Source: JBBIWA01 sp037439425
Lineage (GTDB): Bacteria; Acidobacteriota; Blastocatellia; RBC074
NCBI GenBank assembly: GCA_037439425.1
Contig: JBBIWA010000015.1
Span: forward strand, 1 to 64,000
Direction: 5' to 3'
Length of the DNA stretch: 64,000 nucleotides
Position 1 is the stretch's first letter. Each line of letters starts with the position of its first letter. Positions 8,184-16,928 of the stretch are shown in pieces. Made by a program: the position numbers and the translations under genes. The notes under the pieces are model-generated. The model did not search any database. It was not told the origin of the DNA and saw only the letters and a program-made list of their open reading frames with translations.

Positions 8184-9125
8184 ATGCCACTGCAACGCAA
8201 AGACCTGCTCGGGATCGAGGACCTGACGGTCGAGGAGATCAACTTGATCCTTGACACCGCTGACGCTTTCCGCGACATCAATCTGCGCCGGATCAAAAAG
8301 GTGCCGACCTTGCGCGGCAAAACGGTGATCAACCTCTTCTTTGAAGCCTCCACTCGCACCCGCACCAGTTTTGAAATCGCTGCCAAGCGGCTCTCTGCCG
8401 ATGCGATCAATATTTCGGCCTCGACTTCAAGTGTCGTCAAAGGAGAGACGCTCATTGATACGGCGCTCAATCTGCAGGCGATGGCTCCAGACGCCATTGT
8501 CATCCGTCATTCGGCTGCGGGCGCGCCGCACCAGATCGCACGCGTGGTCGAGGCTGCAGTGATCAATGCAGGGGATGGCGCACACGAACATCCAACACAG
8601 GCTTTACTCGATGCGCTTACCATCCGCCAGCACAAAGGTCGCATCGCCGGACTCAAGGTTGCCATCATCGGCGATATTCTTCACAGTCGCGTAGCGCGTT
8701 CCAATGCTCATCTGCTCTCAAAGCTGGGGGCGCACGTCGTGCTCGCCGGGCCGCGCACGTTGCTGCCTTTCGGCCTGGAGCGCCGCCTGGCGCCATCTGA
8801 AGGTTCAGTCACCTTTGCCGATAACATTAACGAAGCGATCACGGATGCCGATGTCGTGATGGTGCTGCGCATTCAGCTCGAACGAGAGGCGGGCGGTTTC
8901 TTTCCTAGTTTGCACGAATACTCAATTCACTACGGCCTCAATCGTCGTCGCCTGGGGCTGGCCAAAGAGGATGTAGTGGTGATGCATCCTGGCCCGATCA
9001 ATCGTGGGGTAGAAATTGATTCTGATGTCGCCGATGGCCCGTTTTCGCTGATTCTGGATCAGGTCAACAACGGTGTGGCAGTGCGCATGGCGATCTTGTA
9101 TCTGCTAGCGGGCGGCGGGGAGTAA
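8184..9125 (+). CDS. pyrB: Aspartate carbamoyltransferase catalytic subunit
   Basis: It condenses carbamoyl phosphate with aspartate, the committed step of pyrimidine synthesis. The carbamoyl-phosphate motif STRTRTSFE, the HEHPTQALLD segment and the C-terminal HPGPINRGVEI motif are all present in a 313-residue protein. No regulatory pyrI lies beside it, which fits the class found with a separate active or inactive dihydroorotase partner. It lies between pyrR and pyrC. The upstream spacer contains a run of TCATCATTCATCATT type with no strong ribosome binding site. Confidence 0.97.
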   Translation: MPLQRKDLLGIEDLTVEEINLILDTADAFRDINLRRIKKVPTLRGKTVINLFFEASTRTRTSFEIAAKRLSADAINISASTSSVVKGETLIDTALNLQAMAPDAIVIRHSAAGAPHQIARVVEAAVINAGDGAHEHPTQALLDALTIRQHKGRIAGLKVAIIGDILHSRVARSNAHLLSKLGAHVVLAGPRTLLPFGLERRLAPSEGSVTFADNINEAITDADVVMVLRIQLEREAGGFFPSLHEYSIHYGLNRRRLGLAKEDVVVMHPGPINRGVEIDSDVADGPFSLILDQVNNGVAVRMAILYLLAGGGE

Positions 9126-9156
9126 GCAGAGACCTCCTATCGAACATTTGGAATTG

Positions 9157-10464
9157 ATGGCACAACTTCTAATTCGCAATGGCATCGTCATTGATCCTTC
9201 TGAGTCACTCGAAGCGCGGCGCGACTTGCTCATTCGTGATGGTCACGTTGAAACAATAGCAGAATCGCTGCGCGTGGAAGAGGCGGAAGTCTTGGATGCG
9301 AGCGGCCTGATCGTCGCGCCTGGATTCATCGATCTGCACGTTCATCTGCGCGAGCCGGGCTATGAATACAAAGAAACGATCGAGTCAGGCGCGCGCGCCG
9401 CAGCGGCAGGTGGTTTCACTTCCATCTGCTGCATGCCGAACACCGATCCGGTCAATGACAATGCCTCGGTGACAGGCTACATCGTGGAGCGCGCCCATGC
9501 CGTCGGGCTGGTCAATCTCTTTCCCATTGGCGCAATCACGCGAGGATTGGAGGGTAGACAGCTAGCTGAGATCGGCGAAATGAAAATGGCTGGGATTGTC
9601 GCGATCAGCGATGATGGCAAGCCGATCAATGATGCCAACCTGATGCGCCGGGCAATGGAATACGCACGCGATTTCGATCTGACCGTGGTGGATCACTGCG
9701 AAGACTCGCACCTGGCAGCGGGCGGCGTGATGCACGAAGGCGAGTATTCAGCCTTGCTCGGGTTGAAAGGAATCAACGCAGTAGCTGAAGAGCTGCACGT
9801 CGCGCGCGATATTATGTTGGCTGAATTGACAGGCGCGCGCGTGCACATCGCGCATATCTCGACCGCCCGCTCGGTTGAATTTGTGCGCCAGGCCAAACGG
9901 CGGGGCCTCCCTGTCAGTTGCGAAGTGACGCCGCATCATTTCACCCTCACCGATGCCGAAGTCCACCGGCGCCACTACGACACGAACACGAAGATGAATC
10001 CGCCGCTACGCTCGCAGGCTGATTTGGAAGCAGTGCTCGAAGGTTTGCGCGATGGGACGATTGATGCCATTGCGACCGATCATGCACCGCATCACGCCAA
10101 TGAGAAGATGCTCGAATACGATCGCGCGCCTTTTGGAATCGTTGGCCTGGAGACGGCGGTGAGCTTGGCGCTCAACCAGCTTGTGCATGGCGGCGTGATC
10201 TCGCTGGCGCGCATGGTGGATCTGCTTTCCTGCGCGCCAGCGCGCATCTTCAAACTGGATCGCGGCACGCTGAGAGTTGGCGCGGTAGCGGACGTGACGA
10301 TCTTTGATCCGCACCGCATGGTTAAGGTGGATGTCGCACAATTTCAATCGAAGAGTCGCAACACGCCTTTTGGTGGTTGGGAACTGAAGGGCGCTCCGGT
10401 CGCGACGATTGTCGGTGGCCGTCTCCTTTGGCCAAGAGCGCAGACTGAGAGGCGGATCACATGA
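9157..10464 (+). CDS. pyrC: Dihydroorotase, class I
   Basis: It cyclises carbamoyl aspartate to dihydroorotate. This is the long amidohydrolase form. Metal ligands are visible in DLHVHLREPG, in VDHCED, in HIAHIST and in ATDHAPHH, and the SDDGKPI segment is also kept, so the protein should be catalytic rather than a structural PyrC' partner of PyrB. The ATG at 9157 gives 435 residues. An in-frame TTG at 9148 is a less likely start. It follows pyrB by about 30 bases. Confidence 0.95.
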   Translation: MAQLLIRNGIVIDPSESLEARRDLLIRDGHVETIAESLRVEEAEVLDASGLIVAPGFIDLHVHLREPGYEYKETIESGARAAAAGGFTSICCMPNTDPVNDNASVTGYIVERAHAVGLVNLFPIGAITRGLEGRQLAEIGEMKMAGIVAISDDGKPINDANLMRRAMEYARDFDLTVVDHCEDSHLAAGGVMHEGEYSALLGLKGINAVAEELHVARDIMLAELTGARVHIAHISTARSVEFVRQAKRRGLPVSCEVTPHHFTLTDAEVHRRHYDTNTKMNPPLRSQADLEAVLEGLRDGTIDAIATDHAPHHANEKMLEYDRAPFGIVGLETAVSLALNQLVHGGVISLARMVDLLSCAPARIFKLDRGTLRVGAVADVTIFDPHRMVKVDVAQFQSKSRNTPFGGWELKGAPVATIVGGRLLWPRAQTERRIT

Positions 10465-10867
10465 AAGAAAGAGAGGTCCAGTTGCTCTACGAATATAATC
10501 GCTGGGCGAGAGGCGCTGGTGCCTATCATGGCGGCTGAGTGGATCTGGTTGGAGCGATGGAAAGGAAGTTCGCCTAAAGCGCTACTCGATCCAGCAGACT
10601 TCTCAGACTCCACTTCAGTGAAAGCAAGATGGGTCGAGGTTGAGTGTGATTTGATGGAGTTCGTCAATCAGGCGCCTCAAGACGCGCTCTCTCCAAGCCA
10701 TCCAGTACACCAATACCAAAGGCGAAACCTGGCGCTACCCTTTGAGACAGCTGATACAATACCTCGTCAATCATTCTTCGTATCATCGCGGTCAAGTGAG
10801 TACGATGTTGCGCCAGCTTGGGGCTGAACCGGCCCCAACGGATTCGCTGTTTCGCTGCCATTGCTGA
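10461..10867 (+). pseudogene. DinB-family gene remnant
   Basis: Pieces of a DinB-type four-helix protein lie in different frames. MKEREVQLLYEYNRWA starts at an ATG overlapping the pyrC stop (ATGA) and ends at a stop near 10538. A second piece with AAEWIWLERWKG follows at about 10528-10670. A third with LVNHSSYHRGQVS (metal-binding His pattern) and LRQLGAEP ends at 10867. About 50 residues normally found after the first helix are missing, so there is an internal deletion as well as frameshifts. The ATGA overlap shows that it was once translationally coupled to pyrC. Confidence 0.75.
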
Positions 10868-10885
10868 AGGAAAGGAGAAGCTGTA

Positions 10886-11488
10886 GTGAAGCGTCTTGGG
10901 ATCATCATCTCCGGTCGCGGCTCAAACATGCTGGCGCTCGCTGAGGCGGTGCGCGACGGCCGCATTCCCGATGCAGAGATTGCGCTGGTGATCAGCAACG
11001 TGGAGACGGCTGCAGGATTGCAAAAAGCGCTTGAACGAGGAATTGAGACTCTGGTGTTAGATCATCGCGGGCGCACGCGCGAAGAGCACGATCGCGCCAT
11101 GGCGGCTGAGCTTCATCGTCGCCAGGTGGATCTGGTCTGCCTGGCTGGCTATATGCGGCTGCTCTCTCCCTGGTTCATCCGCGAGTTTGAGCAGCGCGTC
11201 CTGAACATTCATCCTTCGCTGCTGCCAGCCTTCCCCGGACTCGATGCGCAGCGGCGGGCGCTTGAATACGGCGTTAAATATAGCGGCTGCACAGTTCATT
11301 TTGTGGATGAAGAACTCGATCACGGCCCGATTATCAAGCAAGCGGTCGTGCCAGTGCTGCCTGGCGATACGGCCGAGACGCTCTCGGCGCGTATTCTCGT
11401 TGAAGAGCACAAGCTCTATGCCGAAGCCGTCGCGCTTGTCTTGAGCGGTAAGTTCAGGATTGAAGGGCGGCGCGTGATAGAGCTGTGA
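10886..11488 (+). CDS. purN: Phosphoribosylglycinamide formyltransferase
   Basis: It transfers a formyl group from 10-formyl-tetrahydrofolate to GAR in purine synthesis. The phosphate-binding SGRGSNM, the catalytic NIHPSLLPAF (Asn and His) and the VDEELDHGPII segment with the catalytic Asp are all present. The protein has 200 residues, normal for PurN. It starts at a GTG at 10886 with AAGGAG well placed. It ends the rightward pyr series after the DinB remnant and faces the PQQ dehydrogenase gene, with only ten bases between the two stops. Confidence 0.96.
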   Translation: MKRLGIIISGRGSNMLALAEAVRDGRIPDAEIALVISNVETAAGLQKALERGIETLVLDHRGRTREEHDRAMAAELHRRQVDLVCLAGYMRLLSPWFIREFEQRVLNIHPSLLPAFPGLDAQRRALEYGVKYSGCTVHFVDEELDHGPIIKQAVVPVLPGDTAETLSARILVEEHKLYAEAVALVLSGKFRIEGRRVIEL

Positions 11489-11498
11489 GCGGTCGCAA

Positions 11499-13388
11499 TC
11501 AACGCTTCTTTGTTTCAGGCAAAGCGAACGCGAGATAGGCATCGCCTGATTTGGTGCCGAGCTTTCCACCGCCACCCGCAGCAATCACGACATATTGGCG
11601 GCCACCCACCGAGTAGGTGCAGGGAGTCGCGTAGCCGCCGAATGGCAGTTTGTACTCCCACAGCAGCTTGCCAGTCACGCTGTCAAAAGCACGGAATTTT
11701 TCGTCCATCGTCGCGCCGATGAAAACCAGGCCCCCAGCGGTGACGATGCTGCCGCCGAGATTGGGGGTTCCTGTTGGCGCAATGCCTCGCCTGGTCAACT
11801 CAGGAAATTCGCCGAGCGGGACTTGCCATCTGATCTCGCCGCGATTGAGGTCTATAGCCGTCAGCGTGCCCCAGGGCGGTTTCACTCCCGGATAACCCTC
11901 CTGGTCGGTGAGACGCAGGTAGCCGTAGTCCCAGTAGGGGGCGCGCGGGTCTGAAGTCAGCCCCAGCCTGACCAATCTAGGCAGATTGTTCGCGTTGACG
12001 TAAAGCAGACCTGTGCGCGGGTCGAAGGCGGCGCCTGACCAGTTACCACCGCCGATCGTGCCGGGGCTGTAAATCGTACCTGACAGGCTGGGTGGCGTAT
12101 AAAGCGGGCCGAAGCGTGCACCTTCGAGCTTGGCACGCACGGCTGCGCGAGCTTCTCTGGAGATGTTTGTCAGGTCGTCTTCGGTGAAGCCCTGATGGGC
12201 GAATGGAGGGGGTTTGACCGGGAAAGGCTGCGTCGCTGAGCTCTTCTCACCTGGCACGTCTGAGCTAGGCACCGGGCGCTCCACCATCTCGAAGAGCGGT
12301 TTGCCTGTCACGCGGTCGAAGAGGAAGACAAAACCCTGCTTGGTGATTTGCGCAACGGCATCAATTCCCCTCCCCTGGTGCGTCACTCTGACCAGAGTAG
12401 GCGGGGCTGGTAGATCGTAATCCCATAGATCGTGATGCACCAGTTGATAGTGCCAGACGCGCTTGCCTGTGCGTGCCTCGAGCGCGATCACAGAATTGGC
12501 AAATAGATTGTCGCCGTGCCGGTCGCCACCGTAAAAATCAAAGCCTGCCGAACCAGTGCTGACAAACACCAGGCCGCGTTTGAGGTCTAGCGTCGCCCCG
12601 CTCCAGTTATTGACTCCGCCGCGATCCTTCCACGACTCGCCCCTCCAGGTCTCGTGACCGAACTCACCGGGGCGCGGCACGGTATGAAACCGCCACACCT
12701 CTTTGCCTGTGCGCACGCTAAAGGCGCGCACATCCCCGGGACCGGCCACATAACTTTCGTCGAGCGAGAAGCCGACAATGACGAGGTCTTCAAAGATGGC
12801 TGGCGCTGAGCTTACCCCGTAGATTAAGCCGCTCAGATCGCCTTCTATGCCCTCACGCAGATCCACTATGCCTTCTCTCCCGAACGCCGGGTCGAGTCTG
12901 CCCGTGCGCGCATCGAGCGAATAAAGGTATCCGTCTGGCGTAGCAAACAGGATTCGCTGCTTGCCCCCCTGACCGCCTGATTCAGACCAATAAGCGACGC
13001 CACGATGGTAGAGGTGGCGGTGCCTGCTGCGTTGGGGATCAAAACGCCACAGCTCGCGGCCTGTGGCTGCGTCAAGCGCGATCACTTGCGTGTCAGGCGA
13101 AGTGAGATACATTACCCCCTCAACCACTATCGGCGTGCACTGAATGGCGGAGTTTCTAACTTCCGGGCTGAGGCCGCCCGTGTGAAACGTCCAGGCCACT
13201 TGCAGCTTCTGAACGTTTTCTCGATTGATCTGGTCGAGGGGGCAGTAGCGCATCGCGCCAGGATCACCGCCCACATAAGGCCAGTCGGTCTGAGGTGTGA
13301 CGGCTTGATCAGAAAAGAGCAGCAAGAGCAGCGAGAAGGTCCAGGCAGCAGAGTGGCGTGAGAGCTTGCAATCCTGTGAGTACTTCAT
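11499..13388 (-). CDS. PQQ-dependent dehydrogenase (quinoprotein glucose dehydrogenase type)
   Basis: This is a periplasmic quinoprotein of 629 residues, predicted to oxidise a sugar or alcohol and feed electrons to the respiratory chain. A signal peptide occupies residues 1-31. The mature part is an eight-bladed propeller with repeated GxLxWxY-type motifs. The segment HHDLWDYDLPAPP carries the candidate catalytic Asp, and the tail GGYATPCTYSVGGRQYV is typical of the glucose dehydrogenase group. The N-terminal membrane domain of enterobacterial Gcd is absent. The substrate is not determined. An SDR of the gluconate-dehydrogenase type lies just upstream on the same strand, which fits a sugar-acid pathway. 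Confidence 0.85.
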   Translation of the reverse strand: MKYSQDCKLSRHSAAWTFSLLLLLFSDQAVTPQTDWPYVGGDPGAMRYCPLDQINRENVQKLQVAWTFHTGGLSPEVRNSAIQCTPIVVEGVMYLTSPDTQVIALDAATGRELWRFDPQRSRHRHLYHRGVAYWSESGGQGGKQRILFATPDGYLYSLDARTGRLDPAFGREGIVDLREGIEGDLSGLIYGVSSAPAIFEDLVIVGFSLDESYVAGPGDVRAFSVRTGKEVWRFHTVPRPGEFGHETWRGESWKDRGGVNNWSGATLDLKRGLVFVSTGSAGFDFYGGDRHGDNLFANSVIALEARTGKRVWHYQLVHHDLWDYDLPAPPTLVRVTHQGRGIDAVAQITKQGFVFLFDRVTGKPLFEMVERPVPSSDVPGEKSSATQPFPVKPPPFAHQGFTEDDLTNISREARAAVRAKLEGARFGPLYTPPSLSGTIYSPGTIGGGNWSGAAFDPRTGLLYVNANNLPRLVRLGLTSDPRAPYWDYGYLRLTDQEGYPGVKPPWGTLTAIDLNRGEIRWQVPLGEFPELTRRGIAPTGTPNLGGSIVTAGGLVFIGATMDEKFRAFDSVTGKLLWEYKLPFGGYATPCTYSVGGRQYVVIAAGGGGKLGTKSGDAYLAFALPETKKR

Positions 13389-13445
13389 GGGTTGTTCCTC
13401 AGTAGCCGGTGGTGGCTAAGCAGGGCCCATCGTCTCAGCCGGCAC

Positions 13446-14261
13446 TCAAGCTTTTACACCGGCGCTGACCAGCCAGCCGCCATCCACGACGATAGTTTGT
13501 CCGGTGATGTAATCGCTGGCATCCGAAGCAAGCAAAATGGTCACTCCTGCCAGATCAGCGGCGACGCCAGGCCGGCGCAGCGGGATCACGCTCACAGCGC
13601 TTTCGTAGAGCTCAGACTGGGAGAAGATCGAGTCAGTCATCTGTGTCCAGAAACGTCCCGGCGCAATGGCATTGACGTTGATGTTATCTTTCGCCCATTC
13701 AGCCGCGAGCGCGCGCGTCATCTGTCGCATCCCGCCTTTGCTAATAGCATAGAGGGCAACATTCGGAACCACGATTTCAAAAGCGATGGATCCGACGTTG
13801 ATAATTTTGCCTTTCCCCTGCCGGCGCATAACTCGCGCTGCCTCTTGCGCGGCGAAGAAGGCGCTCTTTAAATTGACAGCCATCAACCGATCCCAATCCG
13901 CTTCAGTGAAGGTGTCGGCTGGCTGACGCAGATTGATGCCAGCAGCGTTGACCAGAATATCAAGCCGCCCGAAGTGCTGCTCGACCTGACGCACCAAGCC
14001 GGCAATCTCGGCGGTCTTCATCAGATCAGCTTGCAAAGTTATAACCTGACGGCCAAGCTTGCGCACCAGTTCAGCAGCTTTTTCCAGCTCCTGGGCCGTT
14101 CGTGCTAGCAGGGCCAGATCCGCGCCGGCATGCGCTAAGGCCAAAGCCATGCCAAGTCCCAGCCCGCGACTGCCACCTGTCACCAGGGCGACGCGGCCAT
14201 CTAACCGCATACTGGGCATCTGAAATTCTTCATCGAGTGGGCGCCGTCTTTGAGTGCTCAT
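13446..14261 (-). CDS. Short-chain dehydrogenase/reductase (gluconate 5-dehydrogenase-like)
   Basis: This is a 271-residue classical SDR. TGGSRGLG binds the cofactor, NAAG is present, and the catalytic Ser and YAISK follow. The C-terminus has the ITGQTIVVDGG signature. The closest group by feel is the KduD or gluconate 5-dehydrogenase branch (PGRFWTQMT segment), but this is a guess from motif flavour. It lies 57 bases upstream of the PQQ dehydrogenase on the same strand and could share its transcript. Confidence 0.85.
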   Translation of the reverse strand: MSTQRRRPLDEEFQMPSMRLDGRVALVTGGSRGLGLGMALALAHAGADLALLARTAQELEKAAELVRKLGRQVITLQADLMKTAEIAGLVRQVEQHFGRLDILVNAAGINLRQPADTFTEADWDRLMAVNLKSAFFAAQEAARVMRRQGKGKIINVGSIAFEIVVPNVALYAISKGGMRQMTRALAAEWAKDNINVNAIAPGRFWTQMTDSIFSQSELYESAVSVIPLRRPGVAADLAGVTILLASDASDYITGQTIVVDGGWLVSAGVKA

Positions 14262-14391
14262 AGTCGTGCGACTTTCCTCAGAGAATAGACTACGAAGAAC
14301 ACCAGGAGCACGAAGAGGAGTCGAAGCAAAGGATCAATGCTTTTATCTTCGCGTCCTTCGCGTCCTTCGTGGTTTTCTTAAAATCCACAAC

Positions 14392-15744
14392 TCATATCTT
14401 TCCCAGCATCGTCACAGCGTAGTATCCCATTAAAAACAGAATCAGCATCGTCGCCAGCCAGAGAATGATGGTAGTCAAAGCAGAGGGCGCAAGCCTCTGC
14501 GGTAAATGGCGATGGCGCAAAAAGAGAGCCCCAACTCCAATGATCGGCAGCATGAGCGCTTGGGCAACTCCGCCTGCTATTACCATCTTGACTGGCGATT
14601 CAAATAGCCAATACAGAGCGACTGGAACCACCGTGAGAAATATGACGAACCCATCGCGATAGGCGACGCGCCGCGCGTAATCACCCGGTGCGAACAGGCC
14701 CAGCAGCCGGGCCAGGTCCGCAAAGACGCGTGAATTGGCCGCTGTGGATGAGAAGATCGTGCTGTAGAGTACGGCAATAGCGCCTGCATAGAAAAGCCAC
14801 AGCGACCACGAGCCTAGCGATTGGGTGTAGATATTCGAGAGCACAGCAATCATATCACTGGCCGCAGGCACTAAACCCATGCCGTGCAGAATGCCCGCGC
14901 CTAGCAAGTAGAAAGCCAGCGTCGCCGCCGTGTAGATCACCATCGAGGCCAGGATGTCAATCTGCATAACCTTAATCCAGCCGCTGGCTCGCTCCTGCCA
15001 GGCCGCAGTTTCATCCCGCTTCCCGGCAAATCGCGCATAGCCCTTCTCCAGACACCAGTAAGGATACATCATCAATTCGGCAGCTCCGACTCCCGTAATA
15101 CCAAACACCGCTACTGCGGTTGACAGGCCCTCACCTGGCAACCGGAAGCGTAATCCATCTTGAAAGGCTCTCCAGGAGAAATACTCCGCCCGTCTGATCA
15201 GCAGCAGCGCAGCGAGGAAGGTCAGCAAGGTAAATAAGCCGACCTGTGCCACGGCCAACCGCTCAATCCGTTGATAGCCACCGCCGAGCAGAAGCGCCAG
15301 GGTGAGCGCCAGAAGGATCACTACCCAGACATTCACTCCAACGCCGGGGATGATCAGATTCATCACCTGAGCTACTCCACCAAACATCGCGCCCACCTGC
15401 AGCATGGTCGTGAGCGTCATCATCGCCCAGGCCAAAACGATCCAATTGATCTTGAACCGCGGACCAGGAACGCGATTGAAACTCTCCAGCCCCGTCTCAC
15501 CGCTGGCAATCGTATAACGCCCCATCTCGGCTTGAATGACCGGCTTGATCAAACAACTCAAAATGATGATCCAGAGCGCCGTGTAGCCAGCCTGCGCCCC
15601 CAAAGTAGTTGTGGCGATCAACTCGCCGGAGCCGACGATAGAGGCAGCCAGGATCATCCCCGGCCCAATCCGCCGCAGCGAAGTCACAAGCGAGGTGGGT
15701 GGGTTAGCGACATCTTCCGAGCGCAGTTGATAAGGATCAGTCAT
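14392..15744 (-). CDS. Nramp-like transporter with non-canonical metal site
   Basis: This is a 450-residue membrane protein with about 11 hydrophobic helices in the LeuT-fold Nramp superfamily, recognised from RRIGPGMILAASIVGSGEL in helix 1. Canonical Nramp helix 1 has DPGN, whose Asp and Asn bind the metal; here the positions read GSGE. Canonical helix 6 has MPH; here the segment reads AAELMMYPYW. The usual manganese/iron ligands are therefore missing and the substrate may differ, as it does for Nramp-related magnesium transporters. The protein is complete, with a clear ATG at 15744. Confidence 0.85.
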   Translation of the reverse strand: MTDPYQLRSEDVANPPTSLVTSLRRIGPGMILAASIVGSGELIATTTLGAQAGYTALWIIILSCLIKPVIQAEMGRYTIASGETGLESFNRVPGPRFKINWIVLAWAMMTLTTMLQVGAMFGGVAQVMNLIIPGVGVNVWVVILLALTLALLLGGGYQRIERLAVAQVGLFTLLTFLAALLLIRRAEYFSWRAFQDGLRFRLPGEGLSTAVAVFGITGVGAAELMMYPYWCLEKGYARFAGKRDETAAWQERASGWIKVMQIDILASMVIYTAATLAFYLLGAGILHGMGLVPAASDMIAVLSNIYTQSLGSWSLWLFYAGAIAVLYSTIFSSTAANSRVFADLARLLGLFAPGDYARRVAYRDGFVIFLTVVPVALYWLFESPVKMVIAGGVAQALMLPIIGVGALFLRHRHLPQRLAPSALTTIILWLATMLILFLMGYYAVTMLGKI

Positions 15745-15862
15745 GTTTATCTGCCTGTTCGCGCACGAGCCGCAAGTGCCTAAGATGCAGATCGAATCAG
15801 GCCGCGCTCCGGATTGACTGCCTCGGACGGTGGAATGAAATCTTCTCGTGCTAGCTTAACCA

Positions 15863-16879
15863 TCAGGGCAGGAGCACAGCTTTGATATCGTCACCTTGCG
15901 CCGCCAGCATGCGATGAAAAGCTTCAACGCCTTCGATCAACGGGAAAGTCTTGATCCAGCTTTTGCCATCAACCTGACCGTTTGCCAGTAACCCAACCGC
16001 CGTTTTCAATTCCGCCATCGAAGCCGCGTAGCTACCCTGCAGGCGCCGCTCTGCCAACGTGATTTCGTATGAATCTAGGGTGATGGGGTCTTCGTGCAGC
16101 CCGATCCACACAGTAACGCCGCCAGCGCGAGTGGCTTTCAATGATTGTTGCTTGCTGATGCGGCTGCCCACCGCATCAACTACCACGTCGGCCCCTTCCC
16201 CTCCAGTCAGGTCAAGCACCACGTTGAGGAGGTCTTCTTCGCGAGCGTTGATGACGTGTTTTGCCCCCAGCTTCGTGGCGACCTCAAGGCGCTCAGGGAT
16301 CAAATCGCCGACGGTGACTTCGACTGACAAGATCGCTTGAAACGCTTGCTGGCACATCAAGCCGATGGGACCGGCGCCGATGACGATGACTTGTTGAGGT
16401 TCAACTTGCCGGGTGAGATTGACCACATGCACGCCATTGGCAAGTGGTTCGGCCAAGCTGGCGATCTCAGCTGGCAGGTGTTCAGGCCAAGCCACCACAC
16501 ATCTGGTGGGGACTGTGACATACTCGGCATAAGCGCCGGGACGATGCATCCCGAAAAGCTGGCGCTCAGCGCATAGATGCTCTCTTCCCTGCTGGCAGCG
16601 CGCGCAATGGCCGCAACCAAACAGGGAGTGAGAGACGACGCGCTCAGTGCGGGTGAAACCACTCACCCCAGGACCGAGCTCCTCAATCACGCCGCAGAAT
16701 TCGTGCCCCATGATCAAAGGCGGGACGCGCCGGGGACTACGCCTTCTAAACGCTTCCAGTTCGCTGCCGCAGATGCCGCATGCCTGTACGCGCACCAACA
16801 CTTCGCCAGGACCTGGCCTTGGCTCCGCTTGTTCAGCGATCTCCAAGCGCTCAAACTCCGGATAGAACAAAGTCTTCAT
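15863..16879 (-). CDS. Zinc-dependent alcohol dehydrogenase (threonine/sorbitol dehydrogenase-like)
   Basis: This is a 338-residue medium-chain dehydrogenase. CGICGSE and MGHEFCG carry the catalytic zinc ligands. CGHCARCQQGREHLC carries the four structural zinc cysteines. The NAD-binding turn reads GAGPIG. The frame is open upstream to 17137 inside the neighbouring bchI, but the ATG at 16879 begins the normal MKTLFYPEF N-terminus. The substrate is unknown. It lies 49 bases after bchI on the same strand. Confidence 0.87.
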   Translation of the reverse strand: MKTLFYPEFERLEIAEQAEPRPGPGEVLVRVQACGICGSELEAFRRRSPRRVPPLIMGHEFCGVIEELGPGVSGFTRTERVVSHSLFGCGHCARCQQGREHLCAERQLFGMHRPGAYAEYVTVPTRCVVAWPEHLPAEIASLAEPLANGVHVVNLTRQVEPQQVIVIGAGPIGLMCQQAFQAILSVEVTVGDLIPERLEVATKLGAKHVINAREEDLLNVVLDLTGGEGADVVVDAVGSRISKQQSLKATRAGGVTVWIGLHEDPITLDSYEITLAERRLQGSYAASMAELKTAVGLLANGQVDGKSWIKTFPLIEGVEAFHRMLAAQGDDIKAVLLP

Positions 16880-16928
16880 AGATTTCTCGGTTAAGAGTCT
16901 AACCGCCCCAGCAGATCCAGCTGGTTTC

